Assembly (NCBI RefSeq): GCF_003646465.1
Contig: NZ_QZEX01000007.1
Span: 65,945 to 129,944 of the forward strand
Source of the DNA: Chachezhania antarctica
Lineage (GTDB): Bacteria; Pseudomonadota; Alphaproteobacteria; Rhodobacterales; Rhodobacteraceae
Length of the DNA stretch: 64,000 nucleotides
Reading direction: 5' to 3'
The translations under genes and the position numbers were made by a program. Below are positions 17,257 to 25,964 of the stretch, one piece after another; the first letter of the stretch is position 1; the number at the start of each line of letters is the position of its first letter. Under the pieces are notes generated by a model, which saw nothing but the letters and a program-made list of their open reading frames with translations, did no database searches and was not told the DNA's origin.

Positions 17257-18065
17257 GCTTTGCGATCCGCCGGCCAGTCATGTCCTTCGTCGGCGCCATC
17301 GCGCGCCCATCGATACAGCGCGTCATAGACGATCATGCCAGCCTCAAGCTGCGCGAGATCGTCGCGCCACGCGCGCGAAAGCCCGACCGAGATCGCCAGA
17401 AGCCCCGCGGCTTCCGGTGCCAGATCGTGACAGTTGGTGTCGGCGGCACGAACAACCGTGGCCAATCGGTCGAGCGCTGGATGTGACAGGCCGAATTCGT
17501 CGACCATCACGTCGAAAGTGCACGCCGGCCCACGGTGGGACCAGAACGTGTCCTGGGTATCGAAGGGCGTGGCGTCGAAACGTTCGGCCACAGCAGCGAC
17601 CTCGGAAGGAGGCACGAACAGGAACCGCGCGGATGGATCCACAAAGCGACGTATCAGCCACGGGCAGGCGATACGGTCTATCTTGGGCCGGTGGCGCGTG
17701 ACCCAGGCTGTCGCGCCATTACTGCGTGATGGCAGCGCGGCGATGGGCACGCGCGGCAGCCCGGCATCGCGCCAGCTCATGTTGCCGCCGGCCAGCACTT
17801 CTGCCTCAACGCCCGCTGTGCGGAGGAGGGCCGCGGCGCCGTGGCTCAGCTTTTTGCCGCGCTGGCAGACGATCACCGCCTTTCGGCCAGCAAGTCCCGG
17901 TGCCAGATCGCGCACCAGGTCATGAGGATGTCGGGCGGCACCAGGCACAAGGAATGGCTGGGTGGCCACGTCTTCATCCAGCGAGACATCGATGATCGAA
18001 GGCGCGGCAGCGGTACCGACCAGTCGAAACAATTGCTCGGGCGTAATTTCGGAATAGGACGGCAT
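17253..18065 (-). CDS. Rhodanese plus ChrB-domain chromate resistance protein
   Basis: About 270 aa in two parts. Residues 1-110 form a rhodanese-like domain, with the active-loop Cys in VIVCQRGKKLSHG. Residues about 120-270 match the ChrB C-terminal domain: WVTRHRPKIDRIACPWLIRRF, then CTFDVMVDEFGL and LATVVRAADTNCHDLAPEA. ChrB-type proteins regulate or assist chromate resistance. ATG 18065 is chosen on family length; the frame is open to 18134. It precedes chrA with a four-base overlap, giving a two-gene chromate operon. Confidence 0.9.
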   Translation of the reverse strand: MPSYSEITPEQLFRLVGTAAAPSIIDVSLDEDVATQPFLVPGAARHPHDLVRDLAPGLAGRKAVIVCQRGKKLSHGAAALLRTAGVEAEVLAGGNMSWRDAGLPRVPIAALPSRSNGATAWVTRHRPKIDRIACPWLIRRFVDPSARFLFVPPSEVAAVAERFDATPFDTQDTFWSHRGPACTFDVMVDEFGLSHPALDRLATVVRAADTNCHDLAPEAAGLLAISVGLSRAWRDDLAQLEAGMIVYDALYRWARDGADEGHDWPADRKA

Positions 18066-18493
18066 GATATGCACCCCAAATGTTCGTCTGTGCCGGTGTG
18101 CCGCTTGTACGAAAGCGGCCGCCACACCGGGCACTCAGGTTACGGGATGCGAGCCTTTGGGCCGTGGCCTCACGGGGCGGTCGCGGGCCCCATGCGAATA
18201 TCGTTGCACCATGGGCGGCTCACGCGTCAACCCCGGATTAAGCGGTCAGGTCCGGCGCGGAAGGGCGACACGGTGCGCATTTCGAGTTCTAAAAGTCATG
18301 GGTTCAACTTTCTACCATAGGGTTAGTAAACTTACTGCCAGAGGCAGGCGCCCGTTCAATCCGCCGTTGTGGCAAACGGATTGATCGTCCACACTAAATT
18401 GAAGTTGGAGCCCGGCGAAGCGATTCGTCGGCGCCCGATTTTTGGGCAGTTTCCCGCACCGGGAGACTGGAGGGTAACTTGGAGATTTTGCAA
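18066..18493. other. Intergenic region with small palindromes
   Basis: About 430 bases separate the chromate operon from a secreted-protein gene in a divergent layout, so both promoters should be here. AGTAA-AC-TTACT at 18325-18336 and CTGCC-AGA-GGCAG at 18335-18347 are small adjacent palindromes. No gene is supported. Confidence 0.4.
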
Positions 18494-19012
18494 ATGAACA
18501 ATCGTTTTCTGACAGGCACCGCCGTGGCACTCAGCGTAGTCGCCGGCTCCGCTCTGGCATCCGACAGCTCGGTCTGGAATTTCTCGGAATTCGGCACCGC
18601 GGGTGACTGGAACGTCATGAAAAGCGACGACACCGGTGATTGCGTGATGATGCGCAAGAACGGTGACACGATGATGCAGGCCGGCTTCGCCTTCAACGAC
18701 CCGACCAAGGGTTACCTGGGCGTCTTCACGACCGACACCGAAACCATGCTGGACGACGGCAAGACCGTGAAGATCGAGCTTGCGGTCGATGGAGAGGACT
18801 ATTCCTACAGCTCCATCGCCACCGAAGTGACCACGGGCATCGAGCCGGGCTACCAGGGCGCCATGATGGTCATCGACAATCCGAAGTTCGTGGATGACTT
18901 CGTCAACAAGAACACGCTGACCGTGCACGTCAAGGACGGCCCGGTGCACACGTTCTCGCTGGAAGGCACGAAAGCCGCCACGACGCTGCTGCGCGAATGC
19001 GAAGCCGGCTGA
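18494..19012 (+). CDS. Secreted protein, possibly IalB-like
   Basis: A 172-aa protein with a standard signal peptide (FLTGTAVALSVVAGSALASD). The mature part starts with WNFSEFGTAGDWNVMKSDDTGDCVMM, a W-to-C pattern similar to invasion-associated locus B proteins, and ends with a Cys (LLRECEAG) that could pair with the first. Mainly beta-strand. ATG 18494 has GGAG nine bases upstream. It is followed by a good terminator and stands alone. The family is only suggested by pattern. Confidence 0.7.
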   Translation: MNNRFLTGTAVALSVVAGSALASDSSVWNFSEFGTAGDWNVMKSDDTGDCVMMRKNGDTMMQAGFAFNDPTKGYLGVFTTDTETMLDDGKTVKIELAVDGEDYSYSSIATEVTTGIEPGYQGAMMVIDNPKFVDDFVNKNTLTVHVKDGPVHTFSLEGTKAATTLLRECEAG

Positions 19013-19848
19013 GGCCGGTCTGGCTTCAGTGCTAGAAAGTCATGAGGGGACCCTGGGCTGTAGGTCGGGGTCCCTTTTTCGTGCGCTCGGCCCTGGTCGA
19101 CGCGTTTCAATCGGGTCCTGTCTTCGCGCAGGATGAACTTCGCGGCCTGGGCGACGTCGTAGTTCTGTTCTCCCAGCGGATCAGCCGTCAGCCGCGCACC
19201 GTTGCGGGGGATGGCCGTGCCCCGGCGCAGGCATCTGGCCGGCCCGCTGGGCACGGCGCTTTTGACCAGGGCGCAGCGCGAGGCCGACAGCCGCGTGATT
19301 TCGCCACCGGCAGAAGCCGCGTTCCGACGCACGTTCCCGCCGGACAGCAACAGGCAGGTCGCGGGGCGGAGGGCATGAAGGGGGAATAAGTGCAGGCTTC
19401 TGTTGCCAGGTGCCTGCGAACCCCGCCTGAAGCTGCTAGGCCCCAGGAGTTAAGTTTCGGTATTCGTTACTGCTTACGCAGCAACTGCAACCGGAGCACG
19501 ATTGTCATTTGCAATTGTACTGTTCGGACCGATAACGGTGGTACCTCACCGGGACAAAGCAAAACCCCTTTAGACGTTCGTCGATCCTGTTTCGGCCCCA
19601 TGATCCCCAAATGAAGGATGTTTGGTGGAGCCGCCGGGTACCGCCCCCGGGTCCGATCCGCTTATTACGAGCGCGTTTATGTCCATAGTCCCGAAGGACA
19701 GCCTCAATATAGGGGGGCGGTTCGGGCGATGCAATCCGGTCCGCGCGGATTGCGGCGGTGCCGGGCATGTTGTCAGGAATTGCGTGGCCTGACATCAAGG
19801 CGCAGGGTGCCGGCGCCCGGGCCTTGGGCCGCCATCGAAAGGACAATC
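19013..19848. other. Long intergenic region with a possible gene relic
   Basis: About 840 bases between a terminator and the DinB gene. On the minus strand, roughly 19080-19370, a frame reads like a short exported protein (a hydrophobic stretch, then EITRLSASRCALV and DVAQAAKFILREDRTRLK), but it lacks an ATG start and runs into the neighbouring coding sequence without a stop of its own. It could be a decayed gene. The rest, 19390-19848, shows no supported feature. Confidence 0.4.
19047..19079 (+). terminator. Intrinsic terminator after the secreted-protein gene
   Basis: GGGACCC (19047-19053) and GGGTCCC (19068-19074) form a 7-bp stem followed by TTTTT. It lies 35 bases after the stop at 19012. 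Confidence 0.8.
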
Positions 19849-20349
19849 ATGATCGATCCCGCCTATTGCCAGCTCATGGCGCGCTATAACCGCTGGCAGA
19901 ATGCGCAGCTGGTGGACTGCCTTGCGCCTTTGAGCACCGAGGACCTGGACCTGAACCGAGGCGCGTTCTTCGGGTCGATCCGGGCAACGCTCAATCACCT
20001 GATATGGGGCGACGAGATGTGGATGTCGCGCTTCGATGGCGGGTCGAAGCCTGCTGTGGGCATTCCCGACAGCGTGGCGGTCCACCCGGATGTGGAAAGC
20101 TGGGGGCGGGCGCGGTCGCAGATGGATGACCGGATCGCCGATTGGTGCAAGACGGTGGACGAGACCGCCCTGCGCGGTGCCATCACCTGGTTTTCGGGGG
20201 TGGCGAAGGCGGATGTGACGAAGCCTCTGGCGCTTTGCGTGGTGCACATGTTCAACCACCAGACCCATCATCGCGGCCAGATCCACGCCATGCTTACGGC
20301 CGCGGGCGGGCAGGCGCCGGTGACCGACCTGTTCATGATGCCGGAGTGA
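19849..20349 (+). CDS. DinB family protein
   Basis: A 166-aa four-helix-bundle protein of the DinB/YfiT-like group. The metal-ligand histidines fit: the first in ATLNHLIWGDEMW (about residue 49), the others in CVVHMFNHQTHHRGQIHAML. Such proteins are metal-dependent enzymes, often thiol transferases, but the substrate here is not known. ATG 19849 has AAAGGA upstream; the long open frame before it is not coding. It is followed after five bases by the alpha/beta hydrolase, so they share a transcript. Confidence 0.88.
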   Translation: MIDPAYCQLMARYNRWQNAQLVDCLAPLSTEDLDLNRGAFFGSIRATLNHLIWGDEMWMSRFDGGSKPAVGIPDSVAVHPDVESWGRARSQMDDRIADWCKTVDETALRGAITWFSGVAKADVTKPLALCVVHMFNHQTHHRGQIHAMLTAAGGQAPVTDLFMMPE

Positions 20350-20354
20350 CGGTC

Positions 20355-21206
20355 ATGGACATCGTCAAGGGAACGGCCCGGATCGGCGGGCAGACGGTTT
20401 CGTATCGCCGCGCGGGGCAGGGCGCGCCTGTGCTGCTTCTGCACTGTTCCTCCAGCCATTCCGGCCAGTGGCGCGCGTTGATGGAGGCGGCGGGCGACCG
20501 GTACGACTTCATCGCGCCGGATCTGCTTGGCTATGGCGGATCGGGCGTGCCGCATCGCGGGGTGCCCGTTGCCCCGGTGCAGGATGCGACGGCGATAGCC
20601 GGCCTGCTGGACCATCTGGGCATCCGCGGCCCGGTCCAATTGGTGGGTCACTCCATGGGCGGGGTGGTGGCGTCTCACCTGATCCGCGACCACGGCGCGC
20701 GCTTCCAAAGCCTGACGGTGATCGAACCGGTGCTGTTCGGCCTGCTGGAAGAACTGGACGCGCCCGAGAAGATCGAACACCTTGAGATCACCGCGCGGCT
20801 GTTCGTCGAACTGCACCTTGGCCGGCCGGACGCTGCGGCCGAATCCTTCATCGATTTCTGGAGCGGCCCCGGCGCCTATGCCGCGATGGAGCCGCGGATC
20901 CGCGATTATGCCCTGTCCACCATCGGCCGCGTGGCCGACGATTTCGCCGCCTGCGGTGCGGCCGTGCCGGGCTCGATGTCGCGGGCGGCGCTGGCGGGCT
21001 TCGACCTGCCAACACTGGTTCTGTGTGGCGAGGCCACGCGCCCCGCCGCGCGGCTGGTGGCTGAAACCGTGGCCGCCACGATCCCCGGCGCGCGCCTGCA
21101 GATCCTCCCCGATGCACAACATCTTGCCGCCGCGCAAACGCCCGACCGCGTCAATCCCGCGCTGTTGGCCTTTCTGGACGGGCAGCGGCTTCCCACATCA
21201 CCATAG
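20355..21206 (+). CDS. Alpha/beta hydrolase
   Basis: A 283-aa alpha/beta-hydrolase. The oxyanion region is VLLLHCSSSHSGQWRALM, the nucleophile elbow is LVGHSMGGVVA (Ser in GHSMG near residue 100), the acid is probably in LPTLVLCGEATRP, and the catalytic His is in LPDAQHLAAAQTPDRVN. ATG 20355 follows the DinB stop by five bases. The substrate cannot be inferred; it lies between DinB and acuI, probably in one transcript. Confidence 0.9.
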   Translation: MDIVKGTARIGGQTVSYRRAGQGAPVLLLHCSSSHSGQWRALMEAAGDRYDFIAPDLLGYGGSGVPHRGVPVAPVQDATAIAGLLDHLGIRGPVQLVGHSMGGVVASHLIRDHGARFQSLTVIEPVLFGLLEELDAPEKIEHLEITARLFVELHLGRPDAAAESFIDFWSGPGAYAAMEPRIRDYALSTIGRVADDFAACGAAVPGSMSRAALAGFDLPTLVLCGEATRPAARLVAETVAATIPGARLQILPDAQHLAAAQTPDRVNPALLAFLDGQRLPTSP

Positions 21207-21230
21207 ACACACAGATCGGAGGAAGATTTC

Positions 21231-22223
21231 ATGTTCAAGGCATTGATCGTCGAAAAGGACGAGGCGACCGGCAAGACCGAGGCGCATATCCAGGACCTGA
21301 CCGAAGACCGTCTGCCCGACGGCGACGTAACGGTCGCGGTCGAATACTCGACGGTGAACTACAAGGACGGCTTGTGCCTTGGGTCCGGCGGCGGGCTGGT
21401 GCGGACCTATCCGCACGTGCCCGGCATCGATTTCGCCGGCACGGTCGAGACATCGGACGATCCCCGTTACAAACCCGGCGACAAGGTCGTGCTGACCGGC
21501 TGGCGCGTGGGCGAGGTGCATTGGGGCGGATACGCCCAGAAGGCCCGCGTGAAGGCCGACTGGCTGGTGCCCTTGCCCGATGGGCTGACGACACAACAGG
21601 CGATGGCGGTGGGCACGGCAGGCTTCACCGCGATGCTGGCGGTTATGGCGCTGGAAGATCACGGCGTCACGCCCGAATCCGGCCCGGTGCTGGTCACCGG
21701 CGCGGCGGGCGGCGTGGGATCCGTCGCCACGGCGATCCTGGCCAAGGCGGGCTACGAGGTTGCGGCGGTGACCGGGCGCCCGGAAACCGAAGCCTACCTT
21801 CGCGATCTGGGCGCCTCGCAAATCATCCCGCGCGACGAGATTTCCGAAACCGTCAAGCGCCCGCTGGAAGCCGAGACATGGGCCGGTGCCATCGATGCCG
21901 TGGGCGGCGCGATGCTGGCCCGCCTGCTGGGGCAGATGAAATACGGCGGGTCGGTCGCGTCCGTCGGCCTTGCCGGCGGCTCGGGCCTTCCGGCGACGGT
22001 GATCCCGTTCCTGCTGCGCGGCGTGAACCTTCTGGGAATCGATTCCGTGATGCGCCCCTATGCCGACCGTGAACGCGCGTGGAGCCGAGTCGCCCGCGAT
22101 GTGCCCCTGGACAAGCTAGAGGCGATGACGGTGCCTGCCGTCCTGGCCGATGTGCCGGGGCTGGGAAGCGACATCCTGAAGGGGCAGGTCAAGGGCCGCG
22201 TCGTTGTCGACGTGAACGGATAA
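21231..22223 (+). CDS. acuI: Acrylyl-CoA reductase AcuI (MDR superfamily)
   Basis: AcuI reduces acryloyl-CoA to propionyl-CoA with NADPH, the key detoxification step after DMSP cleavage and in 3-hydroxypropionate metabolism. The 330-aa product is a zinc-free medium-chain reductase of the AcuI/YhdH group: VEYSTVNYKDGLCL near residue 42, PGIDFAGTVE, GWGVGE-like GWRVGEVHWGGYA, and the nucleotide motif VLVTGAAGGVGSVA near residue 155. ATG 21231 has GGAGGA eight bases upstream. No ddd DMSP lyase or dmdABC gene is adjacent; the BCCT carrier gene follows after usp. Confidence 0.93.
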   Translation: MFKALIVEKDEATGKTEAHIQDLTEDRLPDGDVTVAVEYSTVNYKDGLCLGSGGGLVRTYPHVPGIDFAGTVETSDDPRYKPGDKVVLTGWRVGEVHWGGYAQKARVKADWLVPLPDGLTTQQAMAVGTAGFTAMLAVMALEDHGVTPESGPVLVTGAAGGVGSVATAILAKAGYEVAAVTGRPETEAYLRDLGASQIIPRDEISETVKRPLEAETWAGAIDAVGGAMLARLLGQMKYGGSVASVGLAGGSGLPATVIPFLLRGVNLLGIDSVMRPYADRERAWSRVARDVPLDKLEAMTVPAVLADVPGLGSDILKGQVKGRVVVDVNG

Positions 22224-22294
22224 GCACAACCTGGGCGGTACACTCGACACGCGGGCCTAACTGTCGCACACTGGCATGGAAGTGCCGCGTCGAG

Positions 22295-22363
22295 ACGCGC
22301 GGGCGAAAGTCCGCGCGTGTCCGCTGGCCTCAAGGGTGACAGGTGTCCGGTCCAAGAGACCGG
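22295..22363 (+). promoter_or_regulatory. Two hairpins in the leader of the usp gene
   Basis: ACGCGCGG (22295-22302) pairs with CCGCGCGT (22311-22318), and CCGGTC (22347-22352) pairs with GACCGG (22358-22363). The second is followed by an A run (ACGAAAAAAATAAAA), not a T run, so it is not a terminator on this strand. They lie in the 175-base gap between acuI and usp and may shape the usp leader. Confidence 0.4.
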
Positions 22364-22398
22364 CACGAAAAAAATAAAACGACTGGAAGGGGTGCGAA

Positions 22399-22818
22399 AT
22401 GTTCGCAAAAATCATGGTTCCGGTGGATCTGGCCCATGCCGACCGCCTGACGCGCGCGCTGACGGTGACCGCAGACATGGCCAAGCAATACGGGGCAGAG
22501 GTCATCTTCGTAGGTGTCAGCACGGCGGCGCCCACATCGGTCGCGCACACGCCCGAGGAGTATGCCGAAAAGTTGAAGACCTTTGCCGCCGACCAGGGCA
22601 CGAAGGGTGGCTTCACGGCGTCGTCCGATCCCATCCTCAGCCACGATCCCAGCGTGGACCTGAACAAGGCCCTGCTGAAGGCGATCTCGGACACCGGGGC
22701 CGAGCTTGTGATCATGGCCTCTCATGTTCCCGGCGCGTTGGATTACGTCCTGGGCTCTCATGGCGGGCATCTGGCCTCGCATGCGCATTGTTCGGTTCTT
22801 CTGATCCGCGAGGGCTGA
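22399..22818 (+). CDS. Universal stress protein (UspA family)
   Basis: A 139-aa single-domain USP. It begins FAKIMVPVDLAHADRL, has the AKQYGAEVIFVGV strand and ends with ELVIMASHVPGALDYVLGSH then HCSVLLIREG. The ATP-binding G-2X-G-9X-G(S/T) motif is altered (GSHGGHLASHAHCSVL), so nucleotide binding is doubtful. It is followed after 64 bases by the BCCT transporter, a pairing also seen with osmolyte carriers, where a USP may monitor or adjust the transporter. Confidence 0.9.
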   Translation: MFAKIMVPVDLAHADRLTRALTVTADMAKQYGAEVIFVGVSTAAPTSVAHTPEEYAEKLKTFAADQGTKGGFTASSDPILSHDPSVDLNKALLKAISDTGAELVIMASHVPGALDYVLGSHGGHLASHAHCSVLLIREG

Positions 22819-22882
22819 GCCGCCACGTCCCGCCGCCGCGTCCGCGCGGTTCTTGCAACAATAATGACGAGGGAGAGCCGAA

Positions 22883-24526
22883 ATGGCCGATGAAACGACC
22901 AATCAGGGAATTCCCGAGCCCGAGGGGCATTCGGATGTAATCGAGACCGAGTACGAGATCGGTCAGGACAATATCGAAACCCAGATCGGTCCCTTCGGGC
23001 TCGACATTCACAACCCGGTGTTCCTGATCTCCGGCGTCGCGATCGTGGCCTTCGTGTTCTACACGCTGGCCCTGCCCGAGCAGGCGTCTTCCGTCTTCTC
23101 GTCGATGTTCAGTTACACGACCAAGACCTTCGACTGGTTCTTCCTTGGGGCCAGTGACCTCGTGGTGCTTTTCGCGCTGGCGCTGATCGTTCTGCCGGTG
23201 GGCAGCGTGCGGCTGGGCGGCGCGGAGGCGACACCCGATTATTCCTATATCGGCTGGTTCGCGATGCTGTTCGCGGCCGGCATGGGCATCGGGCTGATGT
23301 TCTACGGCGTGTCCGAACCGATGAGCCATTTTTCGACGGCGTTCGGCGGAACGGCCGTGGGCGAGAACGGCATCCGAACCGACTGGGCGCCCCTTGGCGG
23401 CGCGGCCGGTGACCAGGAAGCCGCGATCCGGCTTGGCATGGCGGCCACCATCTATCACTGGGCGCTGCACCCGTGGGCGATCTACGCGATGGTCGCCCTT
23501 GCCCTGGCGCTGTTCAGCTTCAACAAGGGTCTGCCGCTGACCATCCGGTCGGCGTTCTACCCGCTGCTGGGCGAACGCGTCTGGGGCTGGTGGGGCCACC
23601 TCATCGACACCATTGCCGTCTTCGCGACGCTCTTCGGCCTTGCCACCTCGCTTGGGTTCGGTGCGACGCAGGCGAATGCGGGCCTGAACGAACTGTTCGG
23701 CATTCCGATCGGCACCGGGACCGAGGTGATCCTGATCACGGCCATCACCGCGGTGGCGCTGATCTCGGTGCTGCGCGGGCTCGACGGCGGGGTCAAGATC
23801 CTGTCCGAGATCAACATGGGCCTGGCCGGTCTGCTGGCGCTGTTCGTGCTGATCACCGGCCCGACCGTCTGGTTGCTGAGCTTCTTCTGGGACAGCCTTC
23901 TGGCCTATGCCGAAAACCTGATCCCGCTGTCGATGCCCTTCGGCCGTGACGACGTGAACTACAGCCAGGGCTGGACCGCCTTCTACTGGGCGTGGTGGAT
24001 CTCCTGGTCGCCCTTCGTCGGCATGTTCATCGCCCGGGTCAGCCGCGGCCGCACGGTGCGGGAATTCGTGACCTGCGTTCTGATCATCCCGTCGCTGGTC
24101 TGCGTGTTCTGGATGTCGATCTTCGGCGGCACAGCGATCCACCAGGTTGTCACCGACGGCTACACCGCCGCGCAGGACGCCGATCTGCCGCTGCAGCTGT
24201 TCAAGATGCTGGATCCGCTGCCGATTGCCTCGCTGACCTCGTTCATCGGTATCGTGCTGGTCATCGTGTTCTTCGTCACCTCGTCGGACTCCGGCTCGCT
24301 TGTGATCGATACGATCACCGCGGGCGGCAAGGTCGACGCGCCGGTGCCGCAGCGGGTGTTCTGGTGCATCTTCGAAGGCGCCGTGGCCATCGCGCTGCTG
24401 GTGGGCGGCGGGCTTGCGGCCCTGCAATCCATGGTGATCTCGACCGGGCTGGTCTTCACTATTGTCCTTCTGGTGATGTGCTTCTCGATCTGGAAGGGGC
24501 TTGTGTCCGAACGCCATTCGCGCTGA
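22883..24526 (+). CDS. BCCT family transporter (betaine/choline/DMSP type)
   Basis: BCCT carriers take up quaternary ammonium or sulfonium compounds such as glycine betaine, choline, carnitine or DMSP, driven by sodium or protons. The 547-aa product has 12 predicted membrane segments. Family hallmarks are GMGIGLMFYGVSEPMSHF (the glycine-rich unwound helix) and the tryptophan box YWAWWISWSPFVGMFIARVSRGRT. The N-terminal tail of about 45 aa is acidic. GMGIGLMF rather than GMGIGLVF-type variation does not decide between sodium and proton coupling. A strong terminator follows. A DddT-like role is plausible given acuI nearby, but the substrate is not shown by the sequence. Confidence 0.95.
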   Translation: MADETTNQGIPEPEGHSDVIETEYEIGQDNIETQIGPFGLDIHNPVFLISGVAIVAFVFYTLALPEQASSVFSSMFSYTTKTFDWFFLGASDLVVLFALALIVLPVGSVRLGGAEATPDYSYIGWFAMLFAAGMGIGLMFYGVSEPMSHFSTAFGGTAVGENGIRTDWAPLGGAAGDQEAAIRLGMAATIYHWALHPWAIYAMVALALALFSFNKGLPLTIRSAFYPLLGERVWGWWGHLIDTIAVFATLFGLATSLGFGATQANAGLNELFGIPIGTGTEVILITAITAVALISVLRGLDGGVKILSEINMGLAGLLALFVLITGPTVWLLSFFWDSLLAYAENLIPLSMPFGRDDVNYSQGWTAFYWAWWISWSPFVGMFIARVSRGRTVREFVTCVLIIPSLVCVFWMSIFGGTAIHQVVTDGYTAAQDADLPLQLFKMLDPLPIASLTSFIGIVLVIVFFVTSSDSGSLVIDTITAGGKVDAPVPQRVFWCIFEGAVAIALLVGGGLAALQSMVISTGLVFTIVLLVMCFSIWKGLVSERHSR

Positions 24527-24560
24527 CGGGCCGGGCCTTCGTGGCCGACATTGAGGATCG

Positions 24561-24587
24561 GGGCCTCGGCATTGCCGGGGCCCTTTT
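24561..24587 (+). terminator. Intrinsic terminator after the BCCT gene
   Basis: GGGCCTCGGC (24561-24570), a 3-base loop and GCCGGGGCCC (24574-24583) make a 10-bp stem with one G-U pair, followed directly by TTTT. It closes the transcript coming from the BCCT gene. Confidence 0.85.
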
Positions 24588-24695
24588 CGTTTACGGGGTT
24601 CTGGTCGTTTACATGGCTGTTGCCATTTCCGGCGGCGCTTGACCTTCCGCGCGGCACGGGGTTTGTCTCGATTGCGCTGAAAATGGAGGCTCCGC

Positions 24696-25919
24696 ATGCT
24701 TGATACCGAATTCGTCCGCGCCCAGTTCCCGGCCTTTTCGGCGCCCGAGCTTCAGGGCCAGGCCTTTTTCGAGAATGCCGGCGGCTCCTATACCTGCGCG
24801 CAGGTGATCGACCGGCTGACGCGCTACTATCATACGCGCAAGGTGCAGCCTTACGCGCCTTACGAGGCCAGCCGCCGTGCGGGCGAGGAGATGGATGAAG
24901 CCCGCACGCGCCTTGCCGCGATGATGGGCATCGACACGGACGAACTGTCCTTCGGGCCGTCGACCACGCAGAACACCTATGTGCTGGCGCAGGCCTTCCG
25001 GCAGTGGATGTCGCCGGGCGAGGCAATCGTCGTCACCAACCAGGACCATGAGGCGAATACCGGCCCGTGGCGGCGGCTGGCCCAGGACGGGATCGAGATC
25101 CGCGAATGGCGGATCGATCCGACAACCGGCCATCTGAACCCCGAAGACCTGGCCAACCTCCTGGATGACAAGGTGCGACTGGTCTGCTTTCCCCATGCCT
25201 CGAACGTGGTGGGAGAGATCAACCCGGTGACCGAGATTGCCGCCATCGCCCATGCCGCGGGCGCCTTCGTCTGCGTTGACGGGGTGTCCTATGCGCCCCA
25301 CGGCCTGCCCGATGTGGGCGCGCTGGGGCCGGATATCTACCTGTTTTCGGCCTACAAGACCTACGGCCCGCATCAGGGGATCATGGCGATCCGGCGGGCC
25401 TTGGGAGAGCTGTTGCCGAACCAGGCGCATCATTTCAACGGCGACACGCTCTACAAGCGCTTCACGCCCGCGGGGCCGGACCACGCACAGGTCGCCGCCT
25501 GCGCCGGGATCGCGGATTACATCGACACGCTCGCCGCCCATCATGGCGCGCCCGATGGCGCAGGCCCGGCCGAACGGTCGGCCTTCGTCCACGACCTGAT
25601 GCGTACCCGGGAAACCCAGGCCCTGAAGCCGCTGCTGGACCGCCTGTCGGCGCGCAACGACGTACGGCTGATCGGACCGTCCACCGCCGAAAACCGCGCG
25701 CCGACGCTGGCACTGGCGCTGAACCGCCCGGCCTTGCCCGTCGCCACGGCGCTCGCCGAACACGGGATCATGGCCGGTGGCGGGGATTTCTACGCCGGGC
25801 GCGCTCTGGGCGCTTTGGGAGTTGCCGAGGAGCACGGCGTGCTGCGTCTCAGCTTCACGCACTACACGTCGGACGCGGAGATCACGCAGCTTCTGGAGGC
25901 ACTCGACGCCGTGCTGTGA
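24696..25919 (+). CDS. Class V aminotransferase-fold protein (cysteine desulfurase-like)
   Basis: A 407-aa PLP enzyme of fold type I, class V. The PLP-binding Lys is K221 in FSAYKTYGPHQG, and CVDGVSYAPHGLPDV carries the Asp that contacts the pyridine ring. QDHEANTGPWRRL matches the DHEAN region of cysteine-desulfurase-like proteins. The desulfurase active Cys loop seen in IscS/SufS is not evident, so the activity is uncertain. ATG 24696 follows AATGGAGG-type spacing. It is a single gene between a terminator and the photolyase gene. Confidence 0.85.
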   Translation: MLDTEFVRAQFPAFSAPELQGQAFFENAGGSYTCAQVIDRLTRYYHTRKVQPYAPYEASRRAGEEMDEARTRLAAMMGIDTDELSFGPSTTQNTYVLAQAFRQWMSPGEAIVVTNQDHEANTGPWRRLAQDGIEIREWRIDPTTGHLNPEDLANLLDDKVRLVCFPHASNVVGEINPVTEIAAIAHAAGAFVCVDGVSYAPHGLPDVGALGPDIYLFSAYKTYGPHQGIMAIRRALGELLPNQAHHFNGDTLYKRFTPAGPDHAQVAACAGIADYIDTLAAHHGAPDGAGPAERSAFVHDLMRTRETQALKPLLDRLSARNDVRLIGPSTAENRAPTLALALNRPALPVATALAEHGIMAGGGDFYAGRALGALGVAEEHGVLRLSFTHYTSDAEITQLLEALDAVL

Positions 25920-25964
25920 TCCGGTGGCGGGCGGGGTGCGTAACCCTTTGTAAAGAGGTTCTTC

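Noticed and set aside
22712-24697. 661-codon minus-strand frame
   Set aside because: Antisense to the BCCT gene; extremely rich in Arg, His, Asp and Gln without domains, as expected of a shadow frame.
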